This document shows positions 9,204-18,399 of a stretch of 64,000 nucleotides of DNA, piece after piece. The stretch is taken from positions 1,488,001 to 1,552,000 of the forward strand of contig NZ_CP088251.1 in NCBI RefSeq assembly GCF_021117405.1, in the 5' to 3' direction. The notes beneath the pieces were generated by a model, which worked only from the letters and a program-made list of their open reading frames with translations, made no database searches and was not told the DNA's origin. Source of the stretch: Frateuria edaphi. GTDB taxonomy: Bacteria; Pseudomonadota; Gammaproteobacteria; Xanthomonadales; Rhodanobacteraceae. The position numbers were made by a program, and so were the translations under genes. The first letter of the stretch is position 1, and each line of letters opens with the position of its first letter.

Positions 9204-9983
9204 GTGGCAGAGTTCACGCTACCGAAGAATTCCAAGATCCAGTCCGGCAAGCACTATCCGGCCAAGGACGCCAAGAAGCCGCGCACCTTCAAGGTCTACC
9301 GCTGGAGCCCGGACGACGACCAGAACCCGCGCATCGACACCTACGAGGTCGACATGGCCGCGTGCGGCCCGATGGTTCTGGACGCCCTGCTGAAGATCAA
9401 GAACGAGATCGACCCGACGCTCACGCTGCGCCGCTCCTGCCGCGAAGGCATCTGCGGTTCCTGCGCGATGAACATCGACGGCACCAATACGCTTGCCTGC
9501 ACCAAGGCGATCGACGACTGCGCCTCGGGCGAGGTGAAGATCTACCCGCTGCCGCACATGCCGGTGGTCAAGGACCTCGTGCCCGACCTGACGCACTTCT
9601 ACGCGCAGTACGCCTCGATCAAGCCGTGGATCCGCACGCAGAGCCCGGCGCCGGCGCGCGAGCGCCTGCAGTCGCCGGAAGACCGCAAGCAGCTCGACGG
9701 TTACTACGAGTGCATCCTGTGCGCCTGCTGCTCGACCAGTTGCCCGAGCTACTGGTGGAACGGCGACCGCTACCTCGGACCCGCCATCCTGCTGCAGGCC
9801 TATCGCTGGATCGCGGACAGCCGCGACGAGGACACCGGTGGCCGCCTGGACGACCTGGAAGACCCGTTCAAGCTCTACCGCTGCCACACCATCATGAACT
9901 GCGCGCGCACCTGCCCGAAGGGTCTTAACCCCGCCAAGGCGATCGCGGAGATCAAGAAGCTGATGGTGGAGCGGCGTTCGTAA
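9204..9983 (+). CDS. sdhB: Succinate dehydrogenase iron-sulfur subunit
   Basis: 259 residues starting at a GTG preceded by CGGAGAAC. The [2Fe-2S] ligands are Cys79, Cys84, Cys87 and Cys99 (CREGICGSC and the following TLAC). The C-terminal ferredoxin-like domain has CxxCxxCxxxC at 170-180 and Cys227, Cys233, Cys237, giving the [4Fe-4S] and [3Fe-4S] centres. It carries electrons from SdhA FAD to the quinone site of SdhCD. It is the last structural gene of complex II here; an inverted repeat pair follows its stop before sdhE. Confidence 0.97.
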   Translation: MAEFTLPKNSKIQSGKHYPAKDAKKPRTFKVYRWSPDDDQNPRIDTYEVDMAACGPMVLDALLKIKNEIDPTLTLRRSCREGICGSCAMNIDGTNTLACTKAIDDCASGEVKIYPLPHMPVVKDLVPDLTHFYAQYASIKPWIRTQSPAPARERLQSPEDRKQLDGYYECILCACCSTSCPSYWWNGDRYLGPAILLQAYRWIADSRDEDTGGRLDDLEDPFKLYRCHTIMNCARTCPKGLNPAKAIAEIKKLMVERRS

Positions 9984-10000
9984 TCGCCGAAGATCAAGCT

Positions 10001-10195
10001 CCCTCTCCCCTCCGGGGAGAGGCTGGGGTGAGGGGACACGCTTGCGACAAAGTTTCACCAGGACCGTCGTGGCGCAGCCGGGAAAGATGAAGCGCTCCAC
10101 ACACGGACGTCCGGCAACGTGCGGTGATGCCGTGGGCCGCTTTTCCCGCAAGACCCGCTCCTCACCCAAACCCTCTCCCCGAAGCGGAGAGGGAG
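10001..10195. repeat. Inverted pair of CCCTCTCCCC-type palindromes (family B)
   Basis: CCTCTCCCC-TCC-GGGGAGAGG (from 10001) is followed by GGGGTGAGG; a second copy in the opposite orientation, starting CTCACCC then CCCTCTCCCCGAAGCGGAGAGGG, ends at 10195. The two copies bracket about 125 bases between sdhB and sdhE. Each forms a strong hairpin; the first may end the sdhCDAB transcript. I see no gene between the copies. Confidence 0.65.
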
Positions 10196-10214
10196 CCAAA
10201 GGCGATGCACCTGC

Positions 10215-10454
10215 ATGAGCCTCGCCCGCCTGCGCTGGCGTGCCCGTCGGGGTACGCGCGAACTCGATGCGCTGCTGGGTGGCTGGCTGGACGAGCGTTA
10301 CGACGCGGCGGACCAGGCCACCCGCCAGGCCTTCGACGAACTGCTGGATACCCAGGATCCGGACCTGTGGGACTGGATCATGGGCCACGCGCAGCCTTCG
10401 CGCGTCGACTGGCAGGCGATCATCGATGACATCCGCGCCCGCCATCGGCTTTGA
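10215..10454 (+). CDS. sdhE: FAD assembly factor SdhE
   Basis: 79 residues, the usual size of SdhE (YgfY/CptB, eukaryotic SDHAF2). The key R-G-T-R-E-L-D motif is at residues 12-18, close to the consensus RGxxELD that contacts SdhA, and the C-terminal half has the conserved DxDLWDWIMGH segment. It assists covalent attachment of FAD to SdhA. It lies 230 bases after sdhB, so the window holds the complex and two dedicated maturation factors together. The start at 10215 follows a purine-rich AGGCGATGC stretch. It overlaps the next gene by 29 bases in a different frame, recalling the ygfY-ygfX pair of E. coli. Confidence 0.92.
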   Translation: MSLARLRWRARRGTRELDALLGGWLDERYDAADQATRQAFDELLDTQDPDLWDWIMGHAQPSRVDWQAIIDDIRARHRL

Positions 10455-10851
10455 CTACCGGCCTTCGCGGCTGACGGGTGGGCTATTGGGCATCGTCACG
10501 GCGCTGGGCCTCGTTGCCGTCGCACTCAGCGGTGCACCTCTCTGGCTCAAGCTCGTGATCGCGGCCGGCTCGCTGGCGCTGGCGTTCGTCGCCACGCGGC
10601 GCTTGACGCTGTCGCGCATTGCCGGCGTAGGCTACGGTCCCGATGGTTGGACCCTCTACCAGGCCGACCGCACCCCGCTCCCGGCCAGGTTGCTCTCCCA
10701 TCGAGTGATCGGCGGCTGCGTGCTGCTGCGACTGAAGACCGATCACGCGACCGAAGTCCTGCTGTTGGCACCTGACAACAGCGACGCCGATATCCGTCGC
10801 CGTCTGCGTATGCGCCTGGCCGCGCAATCCGCGGTTGCCGAGGCCTTGTAG
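10426..10851 (+). CDS. YgfX/CptA-like small membrane protein
   Basis: 141 residues from the ATG at 10426, inside the end of sdhE. Two hydrophobic helices (about residues 16-33 and 37-55) are followed by a soluble part with WTLYQADRTPLPARL and a basic DIRRRLRMRL stretch. Topology, size and position directly after sdhE match YgfX (CptA) of enterobacteria, reported as the inner-membrane partner encoded with SdhE and linked to control of cell division proteins. Sequence resemblance is weak, so the call leans on topology and synteny. No better start exists downstream because the overlap with sdhE contains the only nearby ATG in frame. Confidence 0.6.
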   Translation: MTSAPAIGFDYRPSRLTGGLLGIVTALGLVAVALSGAPLWLKLVIAAGSLALAFVATRRLTLSRIAGVGYGPDGWTLYQADRTPLPARLLSHRVIGGCVLLRLKTDHATEVLLLAPDNSDADIRRRLRMRLAAQSAVAEAL

Positions 10852-10900
10852 AAGCGCCCGCGCGCGCCCGCCGTCTTCGCGCCCAAGGGTGCTCCTGCCG
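10848..10900. repeat. Degenerate inverted pair of family A palindromes
   Basis: TTGTAGAAGCGCCC at the end of the YgfX-like gene is mirrored by GGGTGCTCCTGCCG at 10887-10900, giving the same GTAGGAGC-type element in both orientations around a GC-rich core. It probably acts as a transcript-end hairpin. No gene lies in it. Confidence 0.5.
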
Positions 10901-10999
10901 ATACCACGCGGCACTTTTCCTCATGGGCACTGTCCGAGCGAATACCCGATAATGCTCCGACAGGGCGGCCCGCCCACCGACTGGAAGAAGCGACCGCCC

Positions 11000-12244
11000 A
11001 TGTTCCGACCGCTCGAACTGTTCATCGGCCTGCGCTACACGCGCGCCAAGCGCCGCAACCAGTTCATCTCCTTCATTTCCACCGTTTCCATCGTCTGCAT
11101 CGCCATCAGCGTCACCGCGCTGATCACCGTGATGTCGGTGATGAACGGCTTCGACTCGGAACTGCGCACGCGCATCCTGGGCGCCATCTCGCACGCCACC
11201 GTGTCGGGCCTGCCGGGTGAAGCAGTGCGCGACTGGCCTCGGGCGGTGCAGATCGCCGAGGCCAATCCGCACGTCAAGGGGGCCGCACCCTACGTCGAGA
11301 TGGAGGCCTTCCTGCAGGCTCGTCGCCCCAGCGGTGCGCTGGTGCGCGGCGTCGATCCGTCGCAGGAGCCGAAAGTCTCGGACATCAATACGCACATGGT
11401 CGAGGGCAGCCTGGACGAGCTCAAGCCCGACAGCTGGAACATCGTGCTGGGCAAGGAACTGGCGCTGACGCTCGGCGTGACCGTCGGCGACCGCGTGACC
11501 ATGGCGGTGCCGGAGTTCCGCGCGACACCGATGGGCAGCGTGCCGCGCCTGCGTGGCTTCCACGTAGTGGGCATCTTCGAGCTGGGCATGCAGGAGTTCG
11601 ACTCGGGCCTGGCGCTGGTCAACATGCGCGATGCAGAGAAGCTCGGCAATCTGAATGGCCCCAGCGGCATCCGCCTCAAGCTCGACGACATGTTCAACGC
11701 AGGCCCGGTCGCCAAGGAGCTGGCCAGTACGCTCGGCCAGTTTTATATGGTGCAGACCTGGATGGACAGTCACGCCAACTTCTTCTCGGCGATCTCGATG
11801 GAGAAGCACGTGATGTTCATCATCCTGTCGCTGATCATCCTGGTCGCGGTGATCAACCTGATCTCGATGCTGATGATGCTGGTGACCGACAAGCAGGCCG
11901 ACATCGCCATCCTGCGCACGCTCGGTTCGACGCCACGCAGCATCATGGGCATGTTCATGGTGCAGGGCGTGCTGGTGGGCGTGGTCGGCATCGGCTTCGG
12001 CGTGGGCCTGGGCTCGCTGCTGTCGTGGAAGCTGCCGGCGATCGTCAAATGGATCGAGCACGTCACCGGCGTGACCTTCCTCTCGCCGGACGTCTATTAC
12101 ATCAGCGAAGTGCCGAGCAAGCTGGTCGCCAGCGACGTGGGCTGGGTCACGCTGGTCACCTTCCTCTTCTCGCTGCTGGCCACGCTTTATCCCGCGTGGC
12201 GCGCCTCGCGGACCCAGCCGGCACAGGCGCTGCGCTATGAATAA
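11000..12244 (+). CDS. lolC: Lipoprotein-releasing ABC transporter permease LolC/E
   Basis: 414 residues, normal for the LolC/LolE family. One membrane helix lies near residues 27-48 (just after [10 protein letters not shown]), then a large periplasmic MacB-PCD-like domain, then three helices in the last 150 residues within an FtsX domain, ending in [18 protein letters not shown], the family's usual tail. With LolD it extracts outer-membrane lipoproteins from the inner membrane and hands them to LolA. Only one permease gene is present, so it presumably works as a homodimer. The ATG at 11000 matches the family start [13 protein letters not shown]. The stop overlaps the lolD start by eight bases. 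Confidence 0.93.
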   Translation: MFRPLELFIGLRYTRAKRRNQFISFISTVSIVCIAISVTALITVMSVMNGFDSELRTRILGAISHATVSGLPGEAVRDWPRAVQIAEANPHVKGAAPYVEMEAFLQARRPSGALVRGVDPSQEPKVSDINTHMVEGSLDELKPDSWNIVLGKELALTLGVTVGDRVTMAVPEFRATPMGSVPRLRGFHVVGIFELGMQEFDSGLALVNMRDAEKLGNLNGPSGIRLKLDDMFNAGPVAKELASTLGQFYMVQTWMDSHANFFSAISMEKHVMFIILSLIILVAVINLISMLMMLVTDKQADIAILRTLGSTPRSIMGMFMVQGVLVGVVGIGFGVGLGSLLSWKLPAIVKWIEHVTGVTFLSPDVYYISEVPSKLVASDVGWVTLVTFLFSLLATLYPAWRASRTQPAQALRYE

Positions 12245-12956
12245 GTCTTCAACCATGGACAAGAACGTCGTGCTGCGTGCCAGCGGGATCGCCAAGACCT
12301 ACGAGGAAGGCGACCTCAAGACCGAAGTGCTCACCGACGTCAACTTCACCCTCAAACGCGGCGAGACGCTGGCCATCGTCGGCGCCTCCGGCTCGGGCAA
12401 GAGCACGCTGCTGCACATCATCGGCGGGCTGGACACGCTCACCCGTGGCGAGGTGGAGGTGGACGGGCGCATCCTGTCCAAGCTTTCCGATGCCGAACGC
12501 GGGCGGGTGCGAAACCGCTCGCTGGGTTTCATCTACCAGTTCCATCACCTGCTGCCCGAGTTCACCGCGCTGGAGAACGTGTGCATGCCGCTGTTGATCC
12601 GCGGCGTGTCGATCGCCGATGCGCAGCGCCAGGCACGCGTGCTGCTGGAACGGGTGGGGCTGGGCAAGCGCGAAGAGCACAAGCCGGCCGAACTCTCCGG
12701 CGGCGAACGCCAGCGCTGTGCCGTGGCGCGTGCGTTGGTCACGCGCCCGGCCTGCGTGCTCGGCGACGAGCCGACCGGCAATCTCGACGAGGGCAATGCG
12801 GCACACGTCTACGAGTTGATGCTCGAACTCAACCGTGAAGTCGGCACCAGCTTCATCCTGGTCACGCACGACCACCGGCTGGCCGCGAAGATGGATCGCA
12901 CGCTCGAGCTGCACAATGGCGTGCTGCAGGAAAAAGCCCGCACAACGCTGGGCTGA
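12237..12956 (+). CDS. lolD: Lipoprotein-releasing ABC transporter ATPase
   Basis: 239 residues with a complete ABC ATPase: Walker [10 protein letters not shown] (residues 49-57), signature LSGGERQR near 150, Walker [14 protein letters not shown] and the switch His in LVTHDHR. It powers LolC/E-driven lipoprotein release at the cytoplasmic face. The ATG at 12237 overlaps lolC by eight bases; an alternative ATG at 12255 gives the conserved start [11 protein letters not shown] and is equally plausible. A repeat with hairpin potential follows the stop. Confidence 0.94.
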   Translation: MNKSSTMDKNVVLRASGIAKTYEEGDLKTEVLTDVNFTLKRGETLAIVGASGSGKSTLLHIIGGLDTLTRGEVEVDGRILSKLSDAERGRVRNRSLGFIYQFHHLLPEFTALENVCMPLLIRGVSIADAQRQARVLLERVGLGKREEHKPAELSGGERQRCAVARALVTRPACVLGDEPTGNLDEGNAAHVYELMLELNREVGTSFILVTHDHRLAAKMDRTLELHNGVLQEKARTTLG

Positions 12957-12969
12957 CAGCCAGCACGCC

Positions 12970-13020
12970 GTAGGGGAGCTTTAGCCCATCACATGCCAGC
13001 GGCGATGGGGTGAAGCCCAG
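12970..13020. repeat. Imperfect inverted repeat (GGGCTGAAGCCC-type, family C) after lolD
   Basis: GCTTTAGCCCATCAC (12978-12992) and GATGGGGTGAAGCC (13004-13017) are imperfect reverse complements and could pair into a hairpin before comEC. Similar GGGCT-x-AAGCCC motifs are widespread intergenic repeats in Xanthomonadales. A related element lies at 42132-42208. Confidence 0.5.
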
Positions 13021-13118
13021 CCTGCCAGAGCGTTCGTTCGCGCCGTATCCCTACACGCATTTCAGCCACTCCACCGGCAGGCCCCATTTAAACTGGCTCC
13101 TTCCCACGGGAGGGTGGA

Positions 13119-15425
13119 ATGCACGAGGCACGGAGGCCCGGTGCGGCGACAACCGGCGCGGCCTTGCTGTGCGGCGTGGCGGCCGTGCAATGGCTGCCCG
13201 CCTTGCCGCCATCGACGTGGATCGCGTTGCCCGGTCTGCTCGTCCTGTGGGCCAGCCTGCGCTGGCCGCGCCTGCGTCTGCCCGCGCTGGTGCTTCTCGG
13301 CGCCGCCTGGGCGATCTGGCGCGGCACGCTCGCGCTCGACCTGCGCCTGCCGCGTGACCTGGATGGTCGCGACTTCGACGTGACCGGCACGCTGTCCGGG
13401 TTACCGCAGGTGCGCAGCGACGCCACCCGCGTCGTGTTCGACGTCGACCATGCCACCCTTGGCGGGAAGCCGGTGCCGCTGCATGGCCACGTGCGCCTGA
13501 GCTGGTACGACGACGCGCCGGCGCTACCGGCATGCTCGCGCTGGCGATTGCACGTGCGACTGCGCCGGCCGCGCGGCCTGCTCAACCCTGGCGGCTTCGA
13601 TGGGGAGCGGAACGCCCTGGAAAAACGCATCGCCGCCACAGGCTACGTGCGCGAAGACGGCGCCAATCACCTGTTGCAGGCGGGCCACTGCGTTGACGGC
13701 ATACGCGACCGGATTTCCCGTGGCATCGCTGCCCGTGTGCCCGATCCGCACGATGCCGCGCTGCTGCAGGCGTTTTCCATCGGCGATACCCGTGGGCTGG
13801 ACCAGGACGATTGGGAAGTCGCCCGTGCCAACGGCGTGCCGCATCTGATCGCCATTTCAGGTTTCCACGTGGGCGTGGCCGCGCTGTTCGGCGTGGCGCT
13901 TTTGCGCTTGCTGTATTGGGTTTGGCCCGGTCTGGCGCTGCGCCTGCCGCGGCTGCCCGCGCAGGCGGCTGCAGCGTTGGTGGCGGCTGGGCTGTATGGC
14001 GCACTGGCTGGCTTCGGGCTGCCAACGGTGCGTACCTTGCTGATGATTGCGGTCGTCGCGCTGGGCCGATGCAGCCGACGGGCGATCGGCGGCGCGCAGA
14101 CACTCGGCCTGGCATTGATCGCGATGTTGCTGGCCGACCCGCTCGCGGTGTTGTCGGCGGGCTTCTGGCTCTCATTTGTGGGCGTGGCGTTCCTTATGCT
14201 GTGCCTGGAGGCGCGCCCGCGCGGCCTGCGCGGTTTCCTGCACGAGCTCTCCGCGGGCCAGTTGGTGATGACGGTGGCCTTGTTGCCGCTGACGCTGTGG
14301 TTCTTCGGCGAAGCGTCCCTGGTCGGCGCGCTCTCGAACCTCATCGCGGTGCCGTTCGTCAGTTTCGTGATCGTCCCCTGCGCGCTGATGGGTACGTTGC
14401 TGCTCCTGCTCGCGCCCGGCGTGGCAATGCCCGTGCTGAAACTGGCCGCGCTCTTCGCGCATGCCCAATGGTGGTTGCTTGAGCGGATGGCGGCCTGGCC
14501 CGGCGCGCACTGGTACTTGCCCGAAGTAGGACCAGGGGCGCTCGTGTTGGCCACGTTGGGAGCGTTGTGGCTGTTCGCCCCGCGTGGCCTTCCGCTGCGG
14601 GGGGTGGGATTGCTGCTGTTCCTGCCGCTGGCCTGGCCAGTGTCGCCGCTGCCGGCGGTTGGCGGGTTCCAGGCCTGGGTGCTGGATGTGGGGCAGGGGC
14701 TCTCGGTGGTGGTGCGCACCCGCGGGCATGCGCTGGTCTACGACGCCGGTGCGCGCTATCCGTCGGGTTTCGACCTGGGCGAGGCCGTGGTGGTGCCGGC
14801 ATTGCACGCACTCGGGGTCGACCGGCTGGACGTTCTCATGATCAGCCATGCCGACAACGACCACGCCGGCGGCGCTTCGGCGGTGGCGGAGGCCTTTCCG
14901 CACGCCACGCGCTATGCAGGCGAGCCCGCACGCATGCCGCTCCCGATGCAGCCGTGCCGGGCAGGGCAGGCCTGGCGCTGGGATGGGGTGAGCTTCCGCG
15001 TGCTGTCGCCCGCTCCTCACGAAACAGCGCGGCGCAATGACCGTTCCTGCGTGCTGGTCGTGGACGGCGGGGGCGGGCGCCTGCTGCTCACTGGAGACAT
15101 CAGCAGCCAGGTGGAACCCGCCGTGGCCTCGGCCCTCGGAAGCGCTCGCCCCACAGTGCTCGTGGTGCCGCACCACGGCAGTCGCTATTCGTCCGACCCG
15201 TCGTTCATCGCCGCGATCGCACCGCGTCTGGCGCTGGTGTCGGCCGGCTGGCACAACCGTTTTGGCCATCCACACCCGCTCGTGCTCGGGCGCTACGCCC
15301 AGGCGGGCGTGCCGCTGCTGAACACCGCCACGCGCGGCGCCATCGAGGTCGACGCGCCAGCCACTGCCGAGCCCGCCATCGAGGTCACCTGGCGGCAGCG
15401 CAGACCCCGCTACTGGCGCGAATGA
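13119..15425 (+). CDS. comEC: DNA uptake channel protein ComEC/Rec2
   Basis: 768 residues with the three usual parts: an N-terminal DUF4131-like region with several hydrophobic helices and an OB-like segment (about 1-200), the multi-helix Competence domain (about 220-490), and a C-terminal metallo-beta-lactamase domain beginning WVLDVGQGLSVVV and containing S-H-A-D-N-D-H-A-G-G. ComEC forms the inner-membrane channel for single-stranded DNA during natural transformation; the C-terminal domain is thought to degrade or process the incoming strand. The start ATG at 13119 gives MHEARRPGA. Its placement before exbB-exbD-msbA-lpxK is the usual order in Xanthomonadales and many other gammaproteobacteria. 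Confidence 0.93.
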   Translation: MHEARRPGAATTGAALLCGVAAVQWLPALPPSTWIALPGLLVLWASLRWPRLRLPALVLLGAAWAIWRGTLALDLRLPRDLDGRDFDVTGTLSGLPQVRSDATRVVFDVDHATLGGKPVPLHGHVRLSWYDDAPALPACSRWRLHVRLRRPRGLLNPGGFDGERNALEKRIAATGYVREDGANHLLQAGHCVDGIRDRISRGIAARVPDPHDAALLQAFSIGDTRGLDQDDWEVARANGVPHLIAISGFHVGVAALFGVALLRLLYWVWPGLALRLPRLPAQAAAALVAAGLYGALAGFGLPTVRTLLMIAVVALGRCSRRAIGGAQTLGLALIAMLLADPLAVLSAGFWLSFVGVAFLMLCLEARPRGLRGFLHELSAGQLVMTVALLPLTLWFFGEASLVGALSNLIAVPFVSFVIVPCALMGTLLLLLAPGVAMPVLKLAALFAHAQWWLLERMAAWPGAHWYLPEVGPGALVLATLGALWLFAPRGLPLRGVGLLLFLPLAWPVSPLPAVGGFQAWVLDVGQGLSVVVRTRGHALVYDAGARYPSGFDLGEAVVVPALHALGVDRLDVLMISHADNDHAGGASAVAEAFPHATRYAGEPARMPLPMQPCRAGQAWRWDGVSFRVLSPAPHETARRNDRSCVLVVDGGGGRLLLTGDISSQVEPAVASALGSARPTVLVVPHHGSRYSSDPSFIAAIAPRLALVSAGWHNRFGHPHPLVLGRYAQAGVPLLNTATRGAIEVDAPATAEPAIEVTWRQRRPRYWRE

Positions 15426-15524
15426 ACGGGTGTTTTTGCAACTGCCAAGCGCACCGCGGAACGATGTGAAGGGACTGCTATGATTCGGCGTCCCCTGAGA
15501 AGTTGCCCTGGCGGGAGTTAGGCA

Positions 15525-16181
15525 GTGCTTGAAATTCTGATGGCTGGCGGATGGGCGTTGGCCCCCATCCTGATCTGTTCGGCGGTGGCTCTGGCGATCG
15601 TGCTGGAGCGCTGGTGGTCCCTGCGCCGCAAGGCCGTCCTTCCTGACGGGTTGGGCGAAGAAGTGCGCAAGTGGGCGCGCAGCGGCCAGCTCGATCCCGC
15701 GCACCTGGAAGCCCTCGCCGCCGGCTCGCCGCTGGGCGAGCTGCTCGCCGGCGCCCTGGCCGTGCGCAACCGTCCGCGCGAGCAGATCAAGGAACGCATC
15801 GAGGACACCGGTCGCCACGTCGTGCACCGCATGGAGCGCTACCTCAACACGCTCGGCACCATCGCCCTGATTGGTCCGCTGCTGGGCCTGCTCGGCACGG
15901 TGATCGGCCTGATCCGCATGTTCATGCAGGTCATGGCCGGCGGCATGGCGGACCCCACCAAGATGGCCGGTGGCATCGGCGAGGCGCTGATCTGCACCGC
16001 CATGGGCCTGGTGGTGGCGATCCCGGCCTACGTGTTGCACCGCTACTTCCGCTCGAAAGTGGCCGGCTATTGCGTCGACATGGAAAAGCAGGCCACCGCG
16101 CTGCTCGATGACCTGACCGGCACGCCGGCCCCGGCGGCCCGCCCGCGCCGCACGGCGACGACCGCCGCGACCAGCGCCTGA
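15525..16181 (+). CDS. exbB: MotA/TolQ/ExbB-family proton channel subunit
   Basis: 218 residues beginning at GTG with the GGGAG sequence at 15513-15517 as ribosome site. Three membrane helices (about 7-25, 106-130 and 155-178) flank a cytoplasmic domain; YLNTLGTIALIGPLLGLLGT and MAGGIGEALICTAMGLVVAIPAY are the conserved helices of ExbB/TolQ. With ExbD it forms the proton-driven motor that energises TonB- or Tol-like systems. It precedes exbD by eight bases. In this order the pair may supply energy to an envelope process other than classical TonB; the sequence does not decide. Confidence 0.9.
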   Translation: MLEILMAGGWALAPILICSAVALAIVLERWWSLRRKAVLPDGLGEEVRKWARSGQLDPAHLEALAAGSPLGELLAGALAVRNRPREQIKERIEDTGRHVVHRMERYLNTLGTIALIGPLLGLLGTVIGLIRMFMQVMAGGMADPTKMAGGIGEALICTAMGLVVAIPAYVLHRYFRSKVAGYCVDMEKQATALLDDLTGTPAPAARPRRTATTAATSA

Positions 16182-16189
16182 GGGTAAGC

Positions 16190-16618
16190 ATGCGTATCGG
16201 TTCCGACCGTCGGCAGGACGACTTCGAGATCAACGTGATCTCGCTGATCGACGTGCTGCTGACGCTTCTGATGTTCTTCGTGCTGACCACGACCTTCGTG
16301 CAGCACTCGCGCCTGCAGGTCACGCTGCCGCAGGCCAGCGCCGAAGAGCGCGACATGCAGGCGCCCGCGCTGACGGTGATGATCGACCGCGACGGGCATT
16401 TCTATGTGGGCAGCGATGCGGTGACGGGCGAGGGCGTCGATCCGCTCAAGCAGGCCATCGCACGTGTGGCCGGCGACGACCGCGACCGCCCGGTGACGAT
16501 CCGCGCCGACGCGAAGACGGCGCACCAGGACGTCGTGACCGCCATGGACGCGCTCGGCCAGCTCGGCTTCACCCGGCTGGCGATCGCGACCACGCCAAGC
16601 CAGGAAGCTGCACGTTGA
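16190..16618 (+). CDS. exbD: ExbD/TolR-family motor subunit
   Basis: 142 residues: short cytoplasmic start (FEINVISLIDVLLTLLMFFV) running into one membrane helix near residues 17-40, then a periplasmic domain. The Asp in LIDVLLTLLMFF is the essential proton-carrying residue of this family. It partners the upstream ExbB. Its TGA overlaps the TTG start of msbA, so translation of the lipid A exporter is likely coupled to the motor genes, a common arrangement in this clade. Confidence 0.9.
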   Translation: MRIGSDRRQDDFEINVISLIDVLLTLLMFFVLTTTFVQHSRLQVTLPQASAEERDMQAPALTVMIDRDGHFYVGSDAVTGEGVDPLKQAIARVAGDDRDRPVTIRADAKTAHQDVVTAMDALGQLGFTRLAIATTPSQEAAR

Positions 16619-18390
16619 CACTCACCCGCAAGGCGGCCGTCTGGGACGCCGAGACGCTGCGCGTCTATAAACGGCTGCTCGGCTACACACGGCGATGGTG
16701 GGTAGTGGGGGTGATCGCCATCGTCGGCATGGCGGTCGACGGCGGAGCGTTGGCGGCCTTCACGCAGAAGCTGCGTCCGATGATCGACGAGCTTTTCGCC
16801 AAGAAGGACGCCTACCTGATCTTCTGGATGCCGATCTGGATCGTGCTGATCTTCGCCGCGCGCGGCGTCGGGACGTTCATCAGCAGCTATGGCATTTCGT
16901 ACGTCGGCCGCAACGTCGTGCAAGCGATGCAGGCCGACGTATTCGCGGCCTATCTCCGGCTGCCGGCTGCGTTCTTCGGCACTGAGCCTTCGGGCCAGCA
17001 GATCTCCCGTATCACCTACACCAGCGAGCAGGTCGCATCGGCTTCCACCGATGCACTGAAGGTCGTGGTGACCGAGGGCGTCACGGTCATCGGGATGCTG
17101 TACGTGATGCTGACCAACAGCGCCTACCTCTCGCTCACGCTGCTGATGATGGCCCCCGGCATCGGTTTGGTCGCCACGATGGTCAGCCGGCGTTACCGGG
17201 AGATCAGCCGGCGCATCCAGGGTTCGATGGGCTCGGTGACCGGCGCCGTGGACGAATCGGTCCACGCGCACCGCGAGGTGCGCGTCTACGGTGGACAGCA
17301 GCACGAGGCCGCGCGTTTCGGCGAGGTGTCGCACCGGGCGCGCCGCCTCAACATGAAGATCGCCACCACGGCCGCCAGTTCAAGCACGGCCATCCAGACC
17401 GTCGCCGCGCTCGCGCTCGCGCTGCTGGTTTACCTGGCCACACGGCCGCAGGTGATCGACGGGATATCCCCCGGCGTGTTCGTGACCGTGCTGACCGCCA
17501 TGGGCGCCATGATGCCCTCGCTCAAGCGGCTGGCGAACGTACAGGGCACGATCCAGCGCGGCATCTCGGCGGCCGAGGACCTGTTCGACGTCATCGACCT
17601 GCCGCCGGAACAGGACACCGGCCGGCTCGAGATCGAGCGCACCCGCGGCGACCTGCGTTTCGAAGGCGTACGCCTGCGCTATCCACGTAGCGAGGTCGAC
17701 ACCCTGCGGGGCATCGACCTGCACTGCGCGCCCGGAACCGTCACCGCCCTGGTCGGCCGCTCCGGCAGCGGCAAAAGCAGCCTCGTCAGTCTGCTGCCAC
17801 GTTTCCAGGAACCCAGCGCCGGGCGCATCGTGCTCGATGGCCAGAACTATCAGGAGTACACGCTTGCATCGCTGCGGCGCCAGATCGGCTGGGTCGGACA
17901 GAGCGTGGTGCTGTTCGACGGAACCATCGCCCAGAACATCGCCTATGGCGAACTGGCCGGTGCCAGCGAGGCGGACATCGTCGCCGCGGCCGAGGCAGCC
18001 AACGCGATGGAGTTCATCCAGCGCATGCCCGAAGGCATCCACAGCCCGATCGGGCAGGGCGGCGGCATGCTTTCGGGCGGCCAGCGCCAGCGCCTGGCGA
18101 TCGCCCGCGCGATCCTCAAGAACGCCCCGATCCTGGTGCTGGACGAAGCCACCAGCGCGCTGGATACCGAGTCCGAACGGTTGATCCAGCAGGCGCTGCA
18201 GCGCCTGATGCGCGATCGCACCACCTTGGTGATCGCGCACCGGCTGTCCACCATCGAACACGCCGACCAGATCGCCGTGATGGACCAGGGACGCATCGTT
18301 GAACGCGGCACTCACGCGGAGTTGGTAGCCTTGGGCGGTCAGTACGCCGCGCTCCACCGCATGCAGTTCCACGAACAGGAAGAAGGCTGA
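16615..18390 (+). CDS. msbA: Lipid A export ABC transporter MsbA
   Basis: 591 residues, the normal size of a half-transporter with six membrane helices (first about 300 residues) and a C-terminal ATPase. Walker A GRSGSGKSS is near 381-389, signature LSGGQRQR near 487, Walker B ILVLDEATSALD just after, and the H-loop in VIAHRLSTIEHAD. It flips lipid A-core across the inner membrane. The start is a TTG overlapping the exbD stop (TTGA), an unusual codon but supported by coupling; the next Met in frame would remove conserved N-terminal sequence. Followed by lpxK nine bases later. Confidence 0.94.
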   Translation: MTLTRKAAVWDAETLRVYKRLLGYTRRWWVVGVIAIVGMAVDGGALAAFTQKLRPMIDELFAKKDAYLIFWMPIWIVLIFAARGVGTFISSYGISYVGRNVVQAMQADVFAAYLRLPAAFFGTEPSGQQISRITYTSEQVASASTDALKVVVTEGVTVIGMLYVMLTNSAYLSLTLLMMAPGIGLVATMVSRRYREISRRIQGSMGSVTGAVDESVHAHREVRVYGGQQHEAARFGEVSHRARRLNMKIATTAASSSTAIQTVAALALALLVYLATRPQVIDGISPGVFVTVLTAMGAMMPSLKRLANVQGTIQRGISAAEDLFDVIDLPPEQDTGRLEIERTRGDLRFEGVRLRYPRSEVDTLRGIDLHCAPGTVTALVGRSGSGKSSLVSLLPRFQEPSAGRIVLDGQNYQEYTLASLRRQIGWVGQSVVLFDGTIAQNIAYGELAGASEADIVAAAEAANAMEFIQRMPEGIHSPIGQGGGMLSGGQRQRLAIARAILKNAPILVLDEATSALDTESERLIQQALQRLMRDRTTLVIAHRLSTIEHADQIAVMDQGRIVERGTHAELVALGGQYAALHRMQFHEQEEG

Positions 18391-18399
18391 GGCGTCCTC

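Noticed and set aside
14172-16040. A 622-residue minus-strand open frame over comEC and exbB
   Set aside because: It spans two well-defined genes in antisense and begins inside exbB; no domain is visible.
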